Notes under the pieces: model-generated
What the model saw: the letters and a program-made list of their open reading frames with translations, nothing else
What the model was told of the DNA's origin: nothing
Databases searched by the model: none
Assembly (NCBI GenBank): GCA_902363675.1
Contig: CABJAV010000026.1
Coordinates: 1-37,429 of the forward strand
DNA: 37,429 bases
Direction: 5' to 3'
Origin: Lachnospiraceae bacterium
GTDB lineage: Bacteria; Bacillota; Clostridia; Lachnospirales; Lachnospiraceae
In this document: positions 26,040-34,737 of the stretch, piece by piece
Layout of the letters: every line of letters begins with the position of its first letter
How positions within the stretch are numbered: position 1 is the first letter of the stretch
Position numbers and translations under genes: made by a program

Positions 26040-26176
26040 CAGACTAGCGTAAATCCAGTTTTGCTACTCGTTTTGTGTGCACCTGCTGTCGCACATTATG
26101 AAAATATATCATGCAGTTAAAAGTGTGTAGCTTATCAGCGTAAGTCCAGCTTATGAGGTAAGTACACACTTTTTTT
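26030..26176 (+). promoter_or_regulatory. Structured leader with duplicated motif and terminator, candidate attenuator or riboswitch
   Basis: Hairpin 1 has a perfect 12-bp stem (26030-26041 with 26062-26073). A small hairpin follows (TGTGC 26076-26080 with GCACA 26091-26095). The last is an 11-bp stem (26119-26129 with 26163-26173) ending in a T-run, a factor-independent terminator only 25 bp before the MATE start. Both large loops contain AGCGTAARTCCAG after GTAGC (26046-26058 and 26137-26149). Inside the terminator loop GCTTATCAGCGTAAGT and GCTTATGAGGTAAGT form a near-direct repeat. A possible 10-codon peptide (MKIYHAVKSV, 26098-26130) ends in the terminator's 5' arm but lacks a ribosome binding site. 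I do not recognise a known riboswitch class. Confidence 0.7.
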
Positions 26177-26200
26177 ATGCAGAAAAAGGAGGATAATAAA

Positions 26201-27568
26201 ATGGCAGAAAGTAACAAGATGAGAGAGATGCCGGTAAATAAGCTCATGGTTCAGATGGGAATACCGATGATCTTATCTATGGCATTGCAGGCGGTTTACA
26301 ACATTGTGGACAGTGCCTTTGTTGGAAACATGAGATCAGGAAGTGAGGCGGCACTTAATGCACTTACACTGGTGTTTCCGGTTCAGATGCTCATGGTAGC
26401 AGTTGGAATCGGAACAGGTGTGGGAACAAATGCACTTCTTGCAAGAACACTTGGACAGGGAAATGGTAAAAAGGCAGCAAAAGTTGCGGGAAACAGTTTG
26501 TTTCTTGGGGTGATTATTTATGCGGTGTGTCTGTTGTTTGGAATTTTCGGAGTAAGAGCATATATTTCATCACAGACAATTGACCCTGAAGTTATATCAA
26601 TGGGAACAGACTACTTAAGAATATGCTGCGTAATTTCATTTGGAATTATTTTCTTTTCATTATTTGAAAAACTCTTACAGGCAACAGGACGTTCACTATA
26701 TTCTACAATCGGTCAGGTTGTGGGTGCAGTGGTGAATATTGTTCTTGATCCGATTATGATTTATGGTATTGGACCGGTTCCTGAAATGGGAGTGAAGGGA
26801 GCTGCATATGCAACTGTTATTGGACAGGTTGCGTCTGCAATATTATTGTTTGTATTTCATATGAAACTGAATAAGGAATTTGAACATGATGTAAAGTATA
26901 TGAAACCGGATAGCGGAATAATCAAGGAAATATATGCAATTGGACTTCCTGCAATTATTGCACAGGCACTTATGTCTATCATGGTATATGTGATGAATCT
27001 GATTTTGAAATTCAGTCCTTCCGCACAGACTGCATATGGATTGTTCTATAAAGTACAGCAGTTTGTATTATTCCTTGCCTTTGGGCTTAGAGATGCAATC
27101 ACTCCGATTATTGCATTTGCTTATGGAATGAGAAGTAAAAAAAGAATTCAGGATGGGATCAGGTATGGACTGATCTATACAGTTGTATTAATGATTCTTG
27201 GAATTGCAATTACTGAAATTTTTCCTGGAGCTTTTGCAACTTTGTTCAATGCAGGACAGTCAAGAGAATATTTTATCGGGGCAATGAGGATAATCTCAAT
27301 AAGCTTTCTGTTTGCTGGAATAAATGTTGCTTATCAGGGAATTTATCAGGCACTGGATGGAGGCATTGAATCATTGGTAATCTCTCTTCTGAGACAGCTT
27401 ATCATTATCCTGCCACTGGCTGGAATTTTTTCTGCGTTTGTCAGAAATGGTCAGATGGGAGTTTCCCTTATCTGGTGGGCATTTCCAATAACTGAGGTTA
27501 TTTCATGTCTGGTAGGATATGTATTTTTAAAGAGAATCAGAAAGAATAACGTAGATGTTTTGAATTAA
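26201..27568 (+). CDS. MATE-family efflux transporter with regulated leader
   Basis: The 455-residue protein has the twelve-segment, two-half MATE layout; [20 protein letters not shown] and [20 protein letters not shown] are typical of clostridial MATE proteins. The start is ATG at 26201 with GGAGG 8 bp upstream; an in-frame ATG at 26177 lies in the terminator tail and is rejected. The preceding terminator implies conditional expression. The cytidylate-kinase-like gene follows after 13 bp, in the same transcript. Substrate unknown. Confidence 0.93.
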   Translation: MAESNKMREMPVNKLMVQMGIPMILSMALQAVYNIVDSAFVGNMRSGSEAALNALTLVFPVQMLMVAVGIGTGVGTNALLARTLGQGNGKKAAKVAGNSLFLGVIIYAVCLLFGIFGVRAYISSQTIDPEVISMGTDYLRICCVISFGIIFFSLFEKLLQATGRSLYSTIGQVVGAVVNIVLDPIMIYGIGPVPEMGVKGAAYATVIGQVASAILLFVFHMKLNKEFEHDVKYMKPDSGIIKEIYAIGLPAIIAQALMSIMVYVMNLILKFSPSAQTAYGLFYKVQQFVLFLAFGLRDAITPIIAFAYGMRSKKRIQDGIRYGLIYTVVLMILGIAITEIFPGAFATLFNAGQSREYFIGAMRIISISFLFAGINVAYQGIYQALDGGIESLVISLLRQLIIILPLAGIFSAFVRNGQMGVSLIWWAFPITEVISCLVGYVFLKRIRKNNVDVLN

Positions 27569-27581
27569 GGAGAAATAAAAA

Positions 27582-28181
27582 ATGGAAAAAAGGATTATTA
27601 CAATCAGCAGGGAATTTGGAAGCGGTGGTCGATTTATCGGTGAAGAAGTGGCAAAGAAACTTGGCATTGCATATTATGACAAGGATATGATTGGACAGAT
27701 TGCAGAACAGTCAGGATTGTCACCAGAGTACATTAAGGAAAATGCAGAGTTATCTCCAAAGAAAGGTTTATTTGCATATGCCTTTGCCGGACGTGACATT
27801 ACAGGAAAGTCCATAGAAGATATGGTATATGAGGCACAGAGAAAAGTTATTTTGGAGTTGGCTGGAAAGGAGCCTTGTGTAATTGTTGGAAGAAATGCTG
27901 ATTACGTTTTGAAAGACAGGGATGATGTGTTAAATGTGTTCATTCATGGGAATATGCCGGAAAAAGTACAGCGCATATGTAAATTGTATAATGTTACAGA
28001 AGCTGATGCTATAAATATGATAAATGATACAGATAAAAGACGCAGAACAAACTATAATTTTTATACGGAACAGAAGTGGGGAATGGCAGGCAATTATACA
28101 TTGTCTTTGAACAGCTCTGTATTAGGATATGATATGTGTCAGAAAATCATAATGGACTGTGCAAAAAATCATCAGATTTGA
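27582..28181 (+). CDS. Cytidylate-kinase-like protein
   Basis: The 199-residue P-loop protein belongs to the cytidylate-kinase-like group: it starts IITISREFGSGGRFIG, where GSGG replaces the normal P-loop, and has CVIVGRNADYVL, a lid region rich in Arg (DKRRRTNYNFYT) and a C-terminal KWGMAGNYTLSLNSS. True Cmk enzymes are longer (about 220) and carry GxxGxGKS, so substrate phosphorylation is uncertain. GGAG lies 9 bp before the ATG. Its frequent neighbour is a MATE gene in related bacteria (from memory). Confidence 0.88.
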   Translation: MEKRIITISREFGSGGRFIGEEVAKKLGIAYYDKDMIGQIAEQSGLSPEYIKENAELSPKKGLFAYAFAGRDITGKSIEDMVYEAQRKVILELAGKEPCVIVGRNADYVLKDRDDVLNVFIHGNMPEKVQRICKLYNVTEADAINMINDTDKRRRTNYNFYTEQKWGMAGNYTLSLNSSVLGYDMCQKIIMDCAKNHQI

Positions 28182-28380
28182 TACAGAGATCATAATTTTT
28201 CACATTGCCCCAGTCCGTCTTTGTAAAATGCTTACAGTGAACTGCATGCTCATGGTTAATGAGATAGTCGAGAATTTTTGGCTGTCCGGGTGTCAGTCCG
28301 GTATCTCTGACGCTTGCGGCCAGCAATTTCTGAAACAAGAAATGGTCGGACATCAGAAGATAATGAAGTAATTCTTTCAC
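28147..28380 (-). pseudogene. Chimeric remnant: MarR regulator start joined to a cytidylate-kinase-like tail
   Basis: On the minus strand, GTG at 28380 opens 77 codons. The first 47 or so (MKELLHYLLMSDHFLFQKLL, then DTGLTPGQPKILDYL) match the N-terminus of MarR-family regulators. From codon 48 the sequence switches to HFTKTDWGNVKNYDLCIKSD, which lines up with the C-terminal KWGxxxNYxLxLNSS region of cytidylate-kinase-like proteins. The intervening parts of both genes are gone. There is no ribosome binding site, and the end overlaps the intact kinase-like gene on the other strand. It looks like a deletion product. Confidence 0.6.
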
Positions 28381-28411
28381 AAAAATAAATGCACAATATT
28401 GTTCAACATGA

Positions 28412-28469
28412 CTAAAATTGTTTAAAAAAATCTAAAATAGTTGCATTTTATGTTTATCCTCTATATGAT
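28412..28469 (+). promoter_or_regulatory. Possible promoter with CTAAAA repeats before the arabinosidase region
   Basis: TTGCAT (28441-28446) and TATGAT (28464-28469) are 17 bp apart. Two CTAAAA words (28412-28417, 28432-28437) lie 20 bp apart just upstream; the same word forms a palindrome near the ArsR-type regulator gene, so they could be its operator. Weak evidence. Confidence 0.35.
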
Positions 28470-28483
28470 AACGGAGAAAACAC

Positions 28484-28725
28484 ATGGATAAGAGACTGGA
28501 ATTTAATGAACCCTGGATTCTGCAGAGAGCAGATCCGTATGTGTATGAAAAGGATGGCTGGTATTATTTTATGACATCGGAACTGCACTATCTGGAAGGA
28601 AAATGGTACATCTATTTTGCTGGTGGTGAAGAAGAGAATATCTGGAAAATCCGGTGTTTTGTTTTTTGGCTGCAGGAGACAACGAGGAAACTCTCTGGGG
28701 CGTACAATATATCCAAAAGGAGTAA
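28484..28725 (+). pseudogene. Collapsed GH43 glycosidase gene
   Basis: ATG at 28484 (GGAG 8 bp upstream) starts a GH43-type N-terminus (NEPWILQRADPYVYEKDGWY) with the first catalytic Asp region, but it jumps after MTS straight into ELHYLEGKWYIYFAGGEEEN, a segment that should come some 60 or more residues later. After WKIR the frame changes, and a different frame encodes a C-terminal end, EETLWGVQYIQKE, stopping at 28725. At least two internal deletions have removed most of the gene, leaving about 80 codons of over 300. It is followed directly by intact GH51, its usual partner in arabinan or arabinoxylan use. Confidence 0.75.
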
Positions 28726-28731
28726 AGAGAT

Positions 28732-30240
28732 ATGGCAAAGTTAATGATCAACAAAAATAAAAAAGAAGGTACCATTGCACCGGAGATCTACGGGCATTTC
28801 TCGGAACATCTGGGCAGATGCATCTATGAAGGACTCTATGTGGGTGAAAACTCTGAAATCCCGAATGTCAATGGGATGCGTACAGATGTGGTGGAAGCAC
28901 TCAAAGAGATTAAGATTCCGGTATTGCGCTGGCCGGGGGGATGTTTTGCGGACGAGTATCACTGGAAAGACGGAATCGGACCGAAAGAGAACCGGAAGAA
29001 AATGATTAATACCCATTGGGGTGGTGTGGTAGAGGACAACAGTTTCGGAACGCATGAGTTCTTTGAACTTTGCCGTCAGCTTGGATGTAAAACCTACATT
29101 AACGGAAATCTTGGAAGCGGAACCGTGCAGGAGATGTCGGAATGGGTTGAATATATGACATTTAACGGGGTGTCCCCGATGGCAGATCTGCGCAAAAAAA
29201 ATGGACATGAGGAGCCGTGGACCATTGATTATTTTGGTGTTGGAAATGAAAACTGGGGATGTGGGGGAAATATGAGACCGCAGTATTATGCAGATGAGTA
29301 CCGCAGATATCAGACCTATGTGCGCAATTATGATCCGCAGAAACCGATCCAAAAGATCTGTGGCGGAGCAAATGTGGATGATTATGACTGGACAAGGAAG
29401 GTATTAGAGACAACCCATGATCACACCGCTCCTGAATTTCATGGATTTATGGATGGGCTTTCCCTGCATTATTATGTGCATCCGGAAGGCTGGGAAATCA
29501 AGGGAAGTGCAACGGATTTTGATGAAGAAGTGTGGTATAAGACATTAAAAAAAGCACTTTATATGGAAACTCTTGTGGAACGCCACGGAAAGATTATGGA
29601 TCAGTACGATCCGGATAAAAAAATCGGAATGATCGTGGATGAGTGGGGCTGTTGGTTTACAGTTGAACCGGGAACCAATCCGGGCTTTTTATATCAGCAG
29701 AACACGATAAGGGATGCGTTGGTTGCAGGGATCACCCTGAATATCTTTAATAAGCACTGTGATCGCGTGAAGATGGCAAATCTTGCACAGATGGTAAATG
29801 TATTGCAGTCTGTCATTCTCACAGAAGGACCAAAGATGATTAAGACACCGACGTATCATGTATTCCATATGTACCGGCACCATCAGGGTGCAACGCTTTT
29901 GAACAGTACACTGACAGGAGTGGGCGAAACCGGTATAGGAGAATGGAAAGTTCCGGAGGTGACGGAATCCGTATCCGAGGATGCGGAGCATATCATTACG
30001 GTTACATTAAACAATCTTTCTGCGGATGAGGAAAAGGAAATAGAGATTGCGTTTGCCGGAGATGAACACGTATATTCAGTGAAAGAAGCAAAGGTTGTCT
30101 CGGCAGAGATGCACGCACATAATACGTTTGATGTTCCGGAACTTGTAAAAGAAGAAGAATTTACTGCATATAAAAAGTGTGGAAATGGGATAAAAGTCAT
30201 GCTTCCTCCATGCAGTGTGGTGGAGCTGCGCCTGCAATAA
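28732..30240 (+). CDS. GH51 α-L-arabinofuranosidase
   Basis: The 502-residue enzyme releases arabinofuranosyl side chains from arabinoxylan or arabinan oligosaccharides. The (β/α)8 catalytic domain shows [13 protein letters not shown], the acid/base Glu173 in [11 protein letters not shown] and the nucleophile Glu304 in IVDEWGCW; the C-terminal β-sandwich ends [13 protein letters not shown]. There is no signal peptide, so it acts in the cytoplasm on imported oligosaccharides. AGGAG lies 9 bp before the ATG. It follows the GH43 remnant by 6 bp and probably once shared its operon. The convergent ArsR/jelly-roll regulator is a candidate controller. Confidence 0.95.
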   Translation: MAKLMINKNKKEGTIAPEIYGHFSEHLGRCIYEGLYVGENSEIPNVNGMRTDVVEALKEIKIPVLRWPGGCFADEYHWKDGIGPKENRKKMINTHWGGVVEDNSFGTHEFFELCRQLGCKTYINGNLGSGTVQEMSEWVEYMTFNGVSPMADLRKKNGHEEPWTIDYFGVGNENWGCGGNMRPQYYADEYRRYQTYVRNYDPQKPIQKICGGANVDDYDWTRKVLETTHDHTAPEFHGFMDGLSLHYYVHPEGWEIKGSATDFDEEVWYKTLKKALYMETLVERHGKIMDQYDPDKKIGMIVDEWGCWFTVEPGTNPGFLYQQNTIRDALVAGITLNIFNKHCDRVKMANLAQMVNVLQSVILTEGPKMIKTPTYHVFHMYRHHQGATLLNSTLTGVGETGIGEWKVPEVTESVSEDAEHIITVTLNNLSADEEKEIEIAFAGDEHVYSVKEAKVVSAEMHAHNTFDVPELVKEEEFTAYKKCGNGIKVMLPPCSVVELRLQ

Positions 30241-30246
30241 TGCAAA

Positions 30247-30525
30247 ATGGACGGGATTATTTATATGGAAGAGTCAGAGCGGTATTGCAGAAAATGTGAA
30301 CTGGCAAAACAATACGGGGGCGGTCTGGAGGAATATCTTTTGCGGTACCTTGCACAGCTTACGCCGGAAGAACAGGCAGAAGATGTGACGTATGCAAGGC
30401 GTCTGGCATGTTGTGGGCAATGCACATGGTATAGTGAGTATATGTGCCGTGCCTGCGGATGCTATGTGCAGCTTCGTGCTGCGGTAAAAGGACAGAACTG
30501 TCCCTATGACAAATGGGAAATCTAG
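30247..30525 (+). CDS. Cysteine-rich small protein, DUF6171-like
   Basis: The 92-residue protein has two CxxC pairs (CRKC near the start; CGQC, CRACGC in the second half) plus a late NCPYDKW, the pattern of DUF6171 proteins, probably metal-binding. It starts 6 bp after the GH51 stop. ATG at 30247 has no clear ribosome binding site; ATG at 30265 (MEESERYC) is an equally possible start. A perfect terminator follows. The function is unknown. Confidence 0.65.
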   Translation: MDGIIYMEESERYCRKCELAKQYGGGLEEYLLRYLAQLTPEEQAEDVTYARRLACCGQCTWYSEYMCRACGCYVQLRAAVKGQNCPYDKWEI

Positions 30526-30541
30526 TATAATGAATGCCGGT

Positions 30542-30583
30542 AAAAAGGTTTTGCATGGGGAAATAACATGCAAAACCTTTTTT
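30542..30583. terminator. Perfect 16-bp bidirectional terminator
   Basis: AAAAAGG...GCATG at 30542-30557 pairs perfectly with 30567-30582, ending in a T-run on both strands. It separates the convergent DUF6171-like and ArsR-type genes. Confidence 0.85.
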
Positions 30584-30590
30584 AATAAAA

Positions 30591-31511
30591 TTATTCTTCA
30601 ATTGGTGCGTAATTAATGCTGACTTTAATATCCTGTCCATAATTACCGAAAGATTTACCAAAAATCGTGAGTCCTCCAACGTGCTCCGCAGTGTCATTCA
30701 CTGCCATACGCAGCTTCATACTGCTGCGATAGTCCAGATTAAAGTCCCGGATGGTGACATCTGAAATCTGCAATCCGTCAATGAAAGTTCCCTTTTTATT
30801 GATCACAAGCATTTTTAACAATCCATACTGGTTCCAGTTCGGAAACCACCAGTCCGGAGTGAAAATACCGCGGACATCTCCGAAATCTCCCGGGGATGTC
30901 CAGATGCCGATGCAGACATCATTTAAGTAAAAACTGATATCGGATGGCCAGACATTGTTGATTCCCGGGGCTTCGGAACTGAGCTCGGCGGAGATTAAAA
31001 TCTGCGTGATTTTCTGGGAGCTTGGAATAAAGTTTGGAATTTCATATTCCACAAATCCTTTGGAAAACCAGAGAATATCTGCATTGTAGCGATCAGGATG
31101 TGCAAAGTAGCGCGTATCATCCACTTCACCGATCAGATGGGAAGCGGTAGCCAGCCCACAGGTCGGATAGACTTCATAATTGCAGTAATGTCCGACCTGA
31201 AGTTCTGCATTGTAAACATTCTGCGCTTCTTCCGGTGCGTCCAGATCAATGAGAATTTTATCCAGATGCAGAGTACAGATTTTCTGGTTTCCGTGCCCGC
31301 TGGAATCATTGGAGATATTGATAATTCCGCATGCCTCCAGTTTTTTAATATGTCCCGTCAGTGCACCGTTCGTAATGTTCAGTTTTGCTGCCAGTTCGTT
31401 CATGTTCATTTCTTTGTTTTCAATCAACAGTTTTATAATTTCAATCCGAACATTGGAGCCGAGTGCTTTAAAAATATCCAGTCCATCATCCAGTGAAGTG
31501 ATGTGAAGCAT
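30591..31511 (-). CDS. ArsR-type HTH regulator with C-terminal sugar-sensing-like domain
   Basis: The 306-residue protein has an ArsR winged helix at residues 8-95 (FKALGSNVRIEIIKLLIENK, then GALTGHIKKLEACGI as recognition region) without the metal-binding cysteine motif. The remaining 200 residues are β-rich with many aromatics (WPSDISFYLNDVCIGIWTSP, FTPDWWFPNWNQYG), like a jelly-roll carbohydrate-binding domain. Such proteins occur beside glycosidase genes in Clostridia. Proximity to GH51 suggests that it senses an arabinose- or xylose-containing oligosaccharide (inference). GGGGG lies 5 bp before the ATG. Confidence 0.85.
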   Translation of the reverse strand: MLHITSLDDGLDIFKALGSNVRIEIIKLLIENKEMNMNELAAKLNITNGALTGHIKKLEACGIINISNDSSGHGNQKICTLHLDKILIDLDAPEEAQNVYNAELQVGHYCNYEVYPTCGLATASHLIGEVDDTRYFAHPDRYNADILWFSKGFVEYEIPNFIPSSQKITQILISAELSSEAPGINNVWPSDISFYLNDVCIGIWTSPGDFGDVRGIFTPDWWFPNWNQYGLLKMLVINKKGTFIDGLQISDVTIRDFNLDYRSSMKLRMAVNDTAEHVGGLTIFGKSFGNYGQDIKVSINYAPIEE

Positions 31512-31553
31512 AAATACCCCCTTTTGATTTGTTGTTTCATTTCTGTTTTATAA

Positions 31554-31582
31554 ATTATAGTATCATTTCCGGAATGGGTCAA
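31554..31582 (-). promoter_or_regulatory. Promoter of the ArsR-type regulator gene
   Basis: On the minus strand TTGACC (31582-31577) and TATAAT (31559-31554) are 17 bp apart, about 45 bp before the start codon. Confidence 0.75.
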
Positions 31583-31657
31583 CGCATGAGTGAAAGAAAA
31601 TGAGCAAAAAACGAAAATAATTTAAAAAATACTAAATGACAATAATTAAGTAAAATA

Positions 31658-31719
31658 TTTTAGAAAATACTAAAAATGTGTTGACATACCTATTGGGCAA
31701 TTATATATTGTGACCAATA
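31658..31719 (+). promoter_or_regulatory. Promoter with palindromic operators upstream of the DUF7662-like gene
   Basis: TTGACA (31681-31686) and TATATT (31704-31709) are 17 bp apart, close to consensus. An interrupted palindrome covers the -10: TATTGG (31691-31696), CAAT (31698-31701), ATTG (31707-31710), CCAATA (31714-31719). Just upstream of -35 is a second palindrome, TTTTAG (31658-31663) and CTAAAA (31670-31675). A repressor is likely to bind the first; the second could belong to the ArsR-type regulator. Confidence 0.6.
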
Positions 31720-31750
31720 AGACCTGACAAATTTGACGGAGGAACAGAAG

Positions 31751-32737
31751 GTGCCTAAAGGAGATAAATTTATAGCTTTAACAGCATATTTGGAAAAGTG
31801 TGGGAAGGATGAAATCAAGATGTCCTTTTCAGAAATAGAAAGGATAATTGGCTTTAGGCTATCTGATTCGGCATATACTTACCCGGCTCAATGGTCGAAT
31901 TCTGAATCACAGTCGTTTGCCTTTGGATGGCTTAATGCTGGTTATTTGACACGACAGGTTAATATCCCAGAGCAGACAGTAGAATTTGTTAGAGAGGGAA
32001 TGGCTGTACCTCGTCAAGAAACTAACTCACCTAAGAAGGAGATACAATGCAAATCGGTAACTCTGTCTGTGGAGGAAGCTATACGCTGTATTCGTACATA
32101 CTATAATGAAACGGTCGAAGACCCACATGGTCGATATTTATCATGGCAGCATTGTTACAATGCATTCATTACGAACAGGGGTGGTTTGGATGAGAATACA
32201 TTTGACTATCTTGCACTTCATTTGGCGTTTTATCTTGCAAGCTGGGGAATGTATAGAGGTTCATCCTTTTTATTACAGAAAGATTATAAAGTGCATATCC
32301 CGGTTGTGAAAATTCTCATGGAAGAACAGTACAATTCATTGGTGGGGATAACGGCTGAAGAACTTATCAAGGACGAAAATCTTACCTTGTTGGAGGATGT
32401 AAGTGCAAGAATCCGTAGGGCTTATGCGGATGAAAAGCCTTCAATCGAGGAAAGAACAAACAATGCCACGGATACTCTAGTCACAAAGATATTATTGGGT
32501 ACGCTTGGCTGTGTTCCGGCATATGACCGATACTATGTGCAGTCTGTAAAGCAGTATGGTATTTCGACAGGTGGTTTCAACAAAGAATCCGTAAGAGATG
32601 TAGCAAAGTATTATTTATCTCACAAGGATGCGTTTGAGACTGTCAGAGCAGAGTTAAGCACCTGTGGTGTAGAGTATCCAGTAATGAAACTAATGGATAT
32701 GTGTATGTGGCAAGTTGCATTTGAAGCAGATAACTGA
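31751..32737 (+). CDS. DUF7662-like domain protein of unknown function
   Basis: The 328-residue protein begins with a domain (about residues 3-85) of the pattern YLEKCGKDEIKMSFSEIERI, GFRLSDSAYTYPAQWSNS and FGWLNAGYL, which I recognise as DUF7662. The rest (from SVEEAIRCIRTYYNETVEDP) is mostly helical with no known motif or membrane segment. The start is GTG at 31751, with GGAGG 8 bp upstream; an in-frame TTG at 31733 precedes that site. DUF7662 appears in varied accessory-gene contexts. The palindromic promoter suggests tight regulation. Confidence 0.6.
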   Translation: MPKGDKFIALTAYLEKCGKDEIKMSFSEIERIIGFRLSDSAYTYPAQWSNSESQSFAFGWLNAGYLTRQVNIPEQTVEFVREGMAVPRQETNSPKKEIQCKSVTLSVEEAIRCIRTYYNETVEDPHGRYLSWQHCYNAFITNRGGLDENTFDYLALHLAFYLASWGMYRGSSFLLQKDYKVHIPVVKILMEEQYNSLVGITAEELIKDENLTLLEDVSARIRRAYADEKPSIEERTNNATDTLVTKILLGTLGCVPAYDRYYVQSVKQYGISTGGFNKESVRDVAKYYLSHKDAFETVRAELSTCGVEYPVMKLMDMCMWQVAFEADN

Positions 32738-32765
32738 TTACAGCGGTGCAAGGAGGTGTGGTGCT

Positions 32766-32897
32766 GTGTTTGAAGAACTAGTCGGCTTAATTGATAAAAT
32801 AAAGGATGATTCCATTGGAGAGTGGATTGTTGATAAGGAAAACGATGGGATATCAAGGTGCATAGCTAAAATTTATGTGCGAAGTTTGAGTAAATAA
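32766..32897 (+). pseudogene. Truncated DUF6508-like gene
   Basis: GTG at 32766, with AGGAGG 9 bp upstream, encodes 43 residues beginning FEELVGLIDKIKDDSIGEWI and DKENDG, which looks like the start of DUF6508 proteins (normally over 100 residues). After DKENDG the match is lost (ISRCIAKIYVRSLSK) and the frame stops, so the gene is cut short. The start codon and ribosome binding site remain good, so a peptide may still be made. It probably formed a unit with the DUF7662-like gene 28 bp upstream. Confidence 0.5.
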
Positions 32898-32914
32898 AAA
32901 TAGTTTCCAAAATA

Positions 32915-32943
32915 TTGTATTTTTACAAATAAAATTTTATAAT
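32915..32943 (+). promoter_or_regulatory. Promoter of the second chemoreceptor gene
   Basis: TTGTAT (32915-32920) and TATAAT (32938-32943) are 17 bp apart, 60 bp before the start codon. Confidence 0.7.
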
Positions 32944-33002
32944 ATAAGTGTCAAATTAGAGCTATAAATTGGTATGTATTCAGAAAGGAAAGGACAATTT
33001 AT

Positions 33003-34442
33003 ATGAAGAAGTTACATAAACAAAATTTGATCATTACATGGTGTTCCATTCTTGCATTGATTATGGTTTCGGTATTGGGTTTTGGATTATCTGTTATGGC
33101 GTTGAAAGGCAGTATTGTTGTAATCGTATGTGGTATCATTTCAACAATAGGTTATTTTTTGCCTTTGCCTGATGATAAAAAAGTATTGATGCTGGTATTC
33201 CCACCGGCCTTAGGTACATTGGTCTATTCATGTATCACAGGAGGTAATTCAATAACATATTTGACGAATTATGTCCTCCTGGCAATGGCGACATCATACT
33301 TTATAGAATCTGTGATTATCTGGTTTGCAGTACCTTTTACAGTAATCTCCATAGTTTTTATGATTTTCAGTCCGGAAACAATTGCGGGAAATGATTATTC
33401 ATGGGCGGGTGTTGTTTCACGCGTTTTGCTTTTTGCAGTAACGGGCGTATTATTATATCTGGCAACGAAGCGTGGTGCGAATGTTGTTAAAAAGACGGAA
33501 AAAGCGCTGGAACAGGTCAGACAAAATGCCAGTGTAGCAAATGAAATTTCAGAGAATCTGAATACAACAATTCAAAAAAGCATGAGTTCTATTCATCAGC
33601 TCGCAGAGGGCAGCAGCAGTGTAAGGACAGAAGCGACTCAGATGGGGCAGGTAGTAGAGGATACTGCCAAATCTACGGTTACAGTTATGGATAAGATCAA
33701 TGCTGCTACAGATGAGATCAATAAGAATCATGAACTGGCTACACAGTTAGATGGTGGATTCCAGAAGGTACAGGATGCTGTAGCCAAGGGCAATGATGCG
33801 GTTGTTCATGCAAAGAATTCTATACTGGAAATGGAACAGACGGTAGAGTCGGCACGTCAGTCTACAGATTCACTGCTTACAGAAATGAACAGGATCACAG
33901 CTATTCTGGGGGATATCGATTCCATTGCTTCCCAAACGAATCTGTTGTCTCTGAATGCATCAATAGAAGCAGCCAGAGCGGGAGAACATGGCAAAGGGTT
34001 TGCAGTTGTTGCAGACGAAATTCGTTCCTTATCAGAGGAAAGTGCCAAATCATCCAACAATATTCAGGAGATTCTGAAATGGCTGACAGAAACAACCTCT
34101 CAGGTATCAAAGAATATTACGGCGGGAACAGAAGCCGCCGCAGCCAGTGTAGAAATGGTCAGTGGACTGTTGGAATATTTTACAAACATTAACAGTGCAA
34201 CAGATGATGCAAGCAAAACAGTCAGTGAAGAATATCAGATCATTGAGCATGTGAAAGATCATTTTAACCATATTCAGGAGGAAATAGAGACTCTGGTAGC
34301 TACTTCCGAGGAGAATTCAGCTACGATTCAGAATATAACAGAAACGATAGCGGCACAGAATGATTCCATCAACAATATCTCCACTGAAATAGAAGAAATA
34401 TCCAGTTTATCATTAAATCTGGAACAGCATTTTACCAAATAG
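33003..34442 (+). CDS. Methyl-accepting chemotaxis protein with integral-membrane sensor
   Basis: The 479-residue receptor has five or six closely spaced N-terminal membrane segments (within residues 8-155) and almost no external domain, then goes straight into a coiled-coil signalling domain without a HAMP domain; the tip is [20 protein letters not shown]. Such receptors sense signals within or across the membrane. AAAGGA lies upstream of the ATG at an ample distance. It has its own promoter and terminator. Its position before the xylanase gene could mean a link to sugar sensing, but this is speculative. Confidence 0.9.
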   Translation: MKKLHKQNLIITWCSILALIMVSVLGFGLSVMALKGSIVVIVCGIISTIGYFLPLPDDKKVLMLVFPPALGTLVYSCITGGNSITYLTNYVLLAMATSYFIESVIIWFAVPFTVISIVFMIFSPETIAGNDYSWAGVVSRVLLFAVTGVLLYLATKRGANVVKKTEKALEQVRQNASVANEISENLNTTIQKSMSSIHQLAEGSSSVRTEATQMGQVVEDTAKSTVTVMDKINAATDEINKNHELATQLDGGFQKVQDAVAKGNDAVVHAKNSILEMEQTVESARQSTDSLLTEMNRITAILGDIDSIASQTNLLSLNASIEAARAGEHGKGFAVVADEIRSLSEESAKSSNNIQEILKWLTETTSQVSKNITAGTEAAAASVEMVSGLLEYFTNINSATDDASKTVSEEYQIIEHVKDHFNHIQEEIETLVATSEENSATIQNITETIAAQNDSINNISTEIEEISSLSLNLEQHFTK

Positions 34443-34478
34443 GACAGAAGTAGAAAATGGGCGGATGAAACAGTTAAA

Positions 34479-34522
34479 AAAGCCCGCAGACCGTGTATTT
34501 ACTAGGTCTGCGGGCTTTCGTG
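34479..34522 (+). terminator. Terminator of the second chemoreceptor gene
   Basis: A perfect 14-bp GC-rich stem (34479-34492 with 34505-34518) with a 12-base loop ends in CTTTCGT. Confidence 0.8.
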
Positions 34523-34737
34523 GCTCAAAAAGTATGTGGTAATATTTACTTCTTTTTGGTTTGATTTAAAATTTTTCTCATATTTTTCGTTAAGTTTCTT
34601 TTCCAAAATTCTGTAAATGACAAGAGCTGTTTACGAGTTATAATTTTATCGGAGTATATCAGATGAGTTGCCTAAATTGTGATGATTGGAAATTGTGTAT
34701 AATAAACGGTTGTAATATATTAGTACCTTTGTACATA

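Noticed and set aside
26030..26176. A guanidine, PreQ1, ZTP, fluoride or tetrahydrofolate riboswitch before the MATE gene
   Set aside because: The conserved cores I know for these classes are not present; the duplicated motif does not match any of them.
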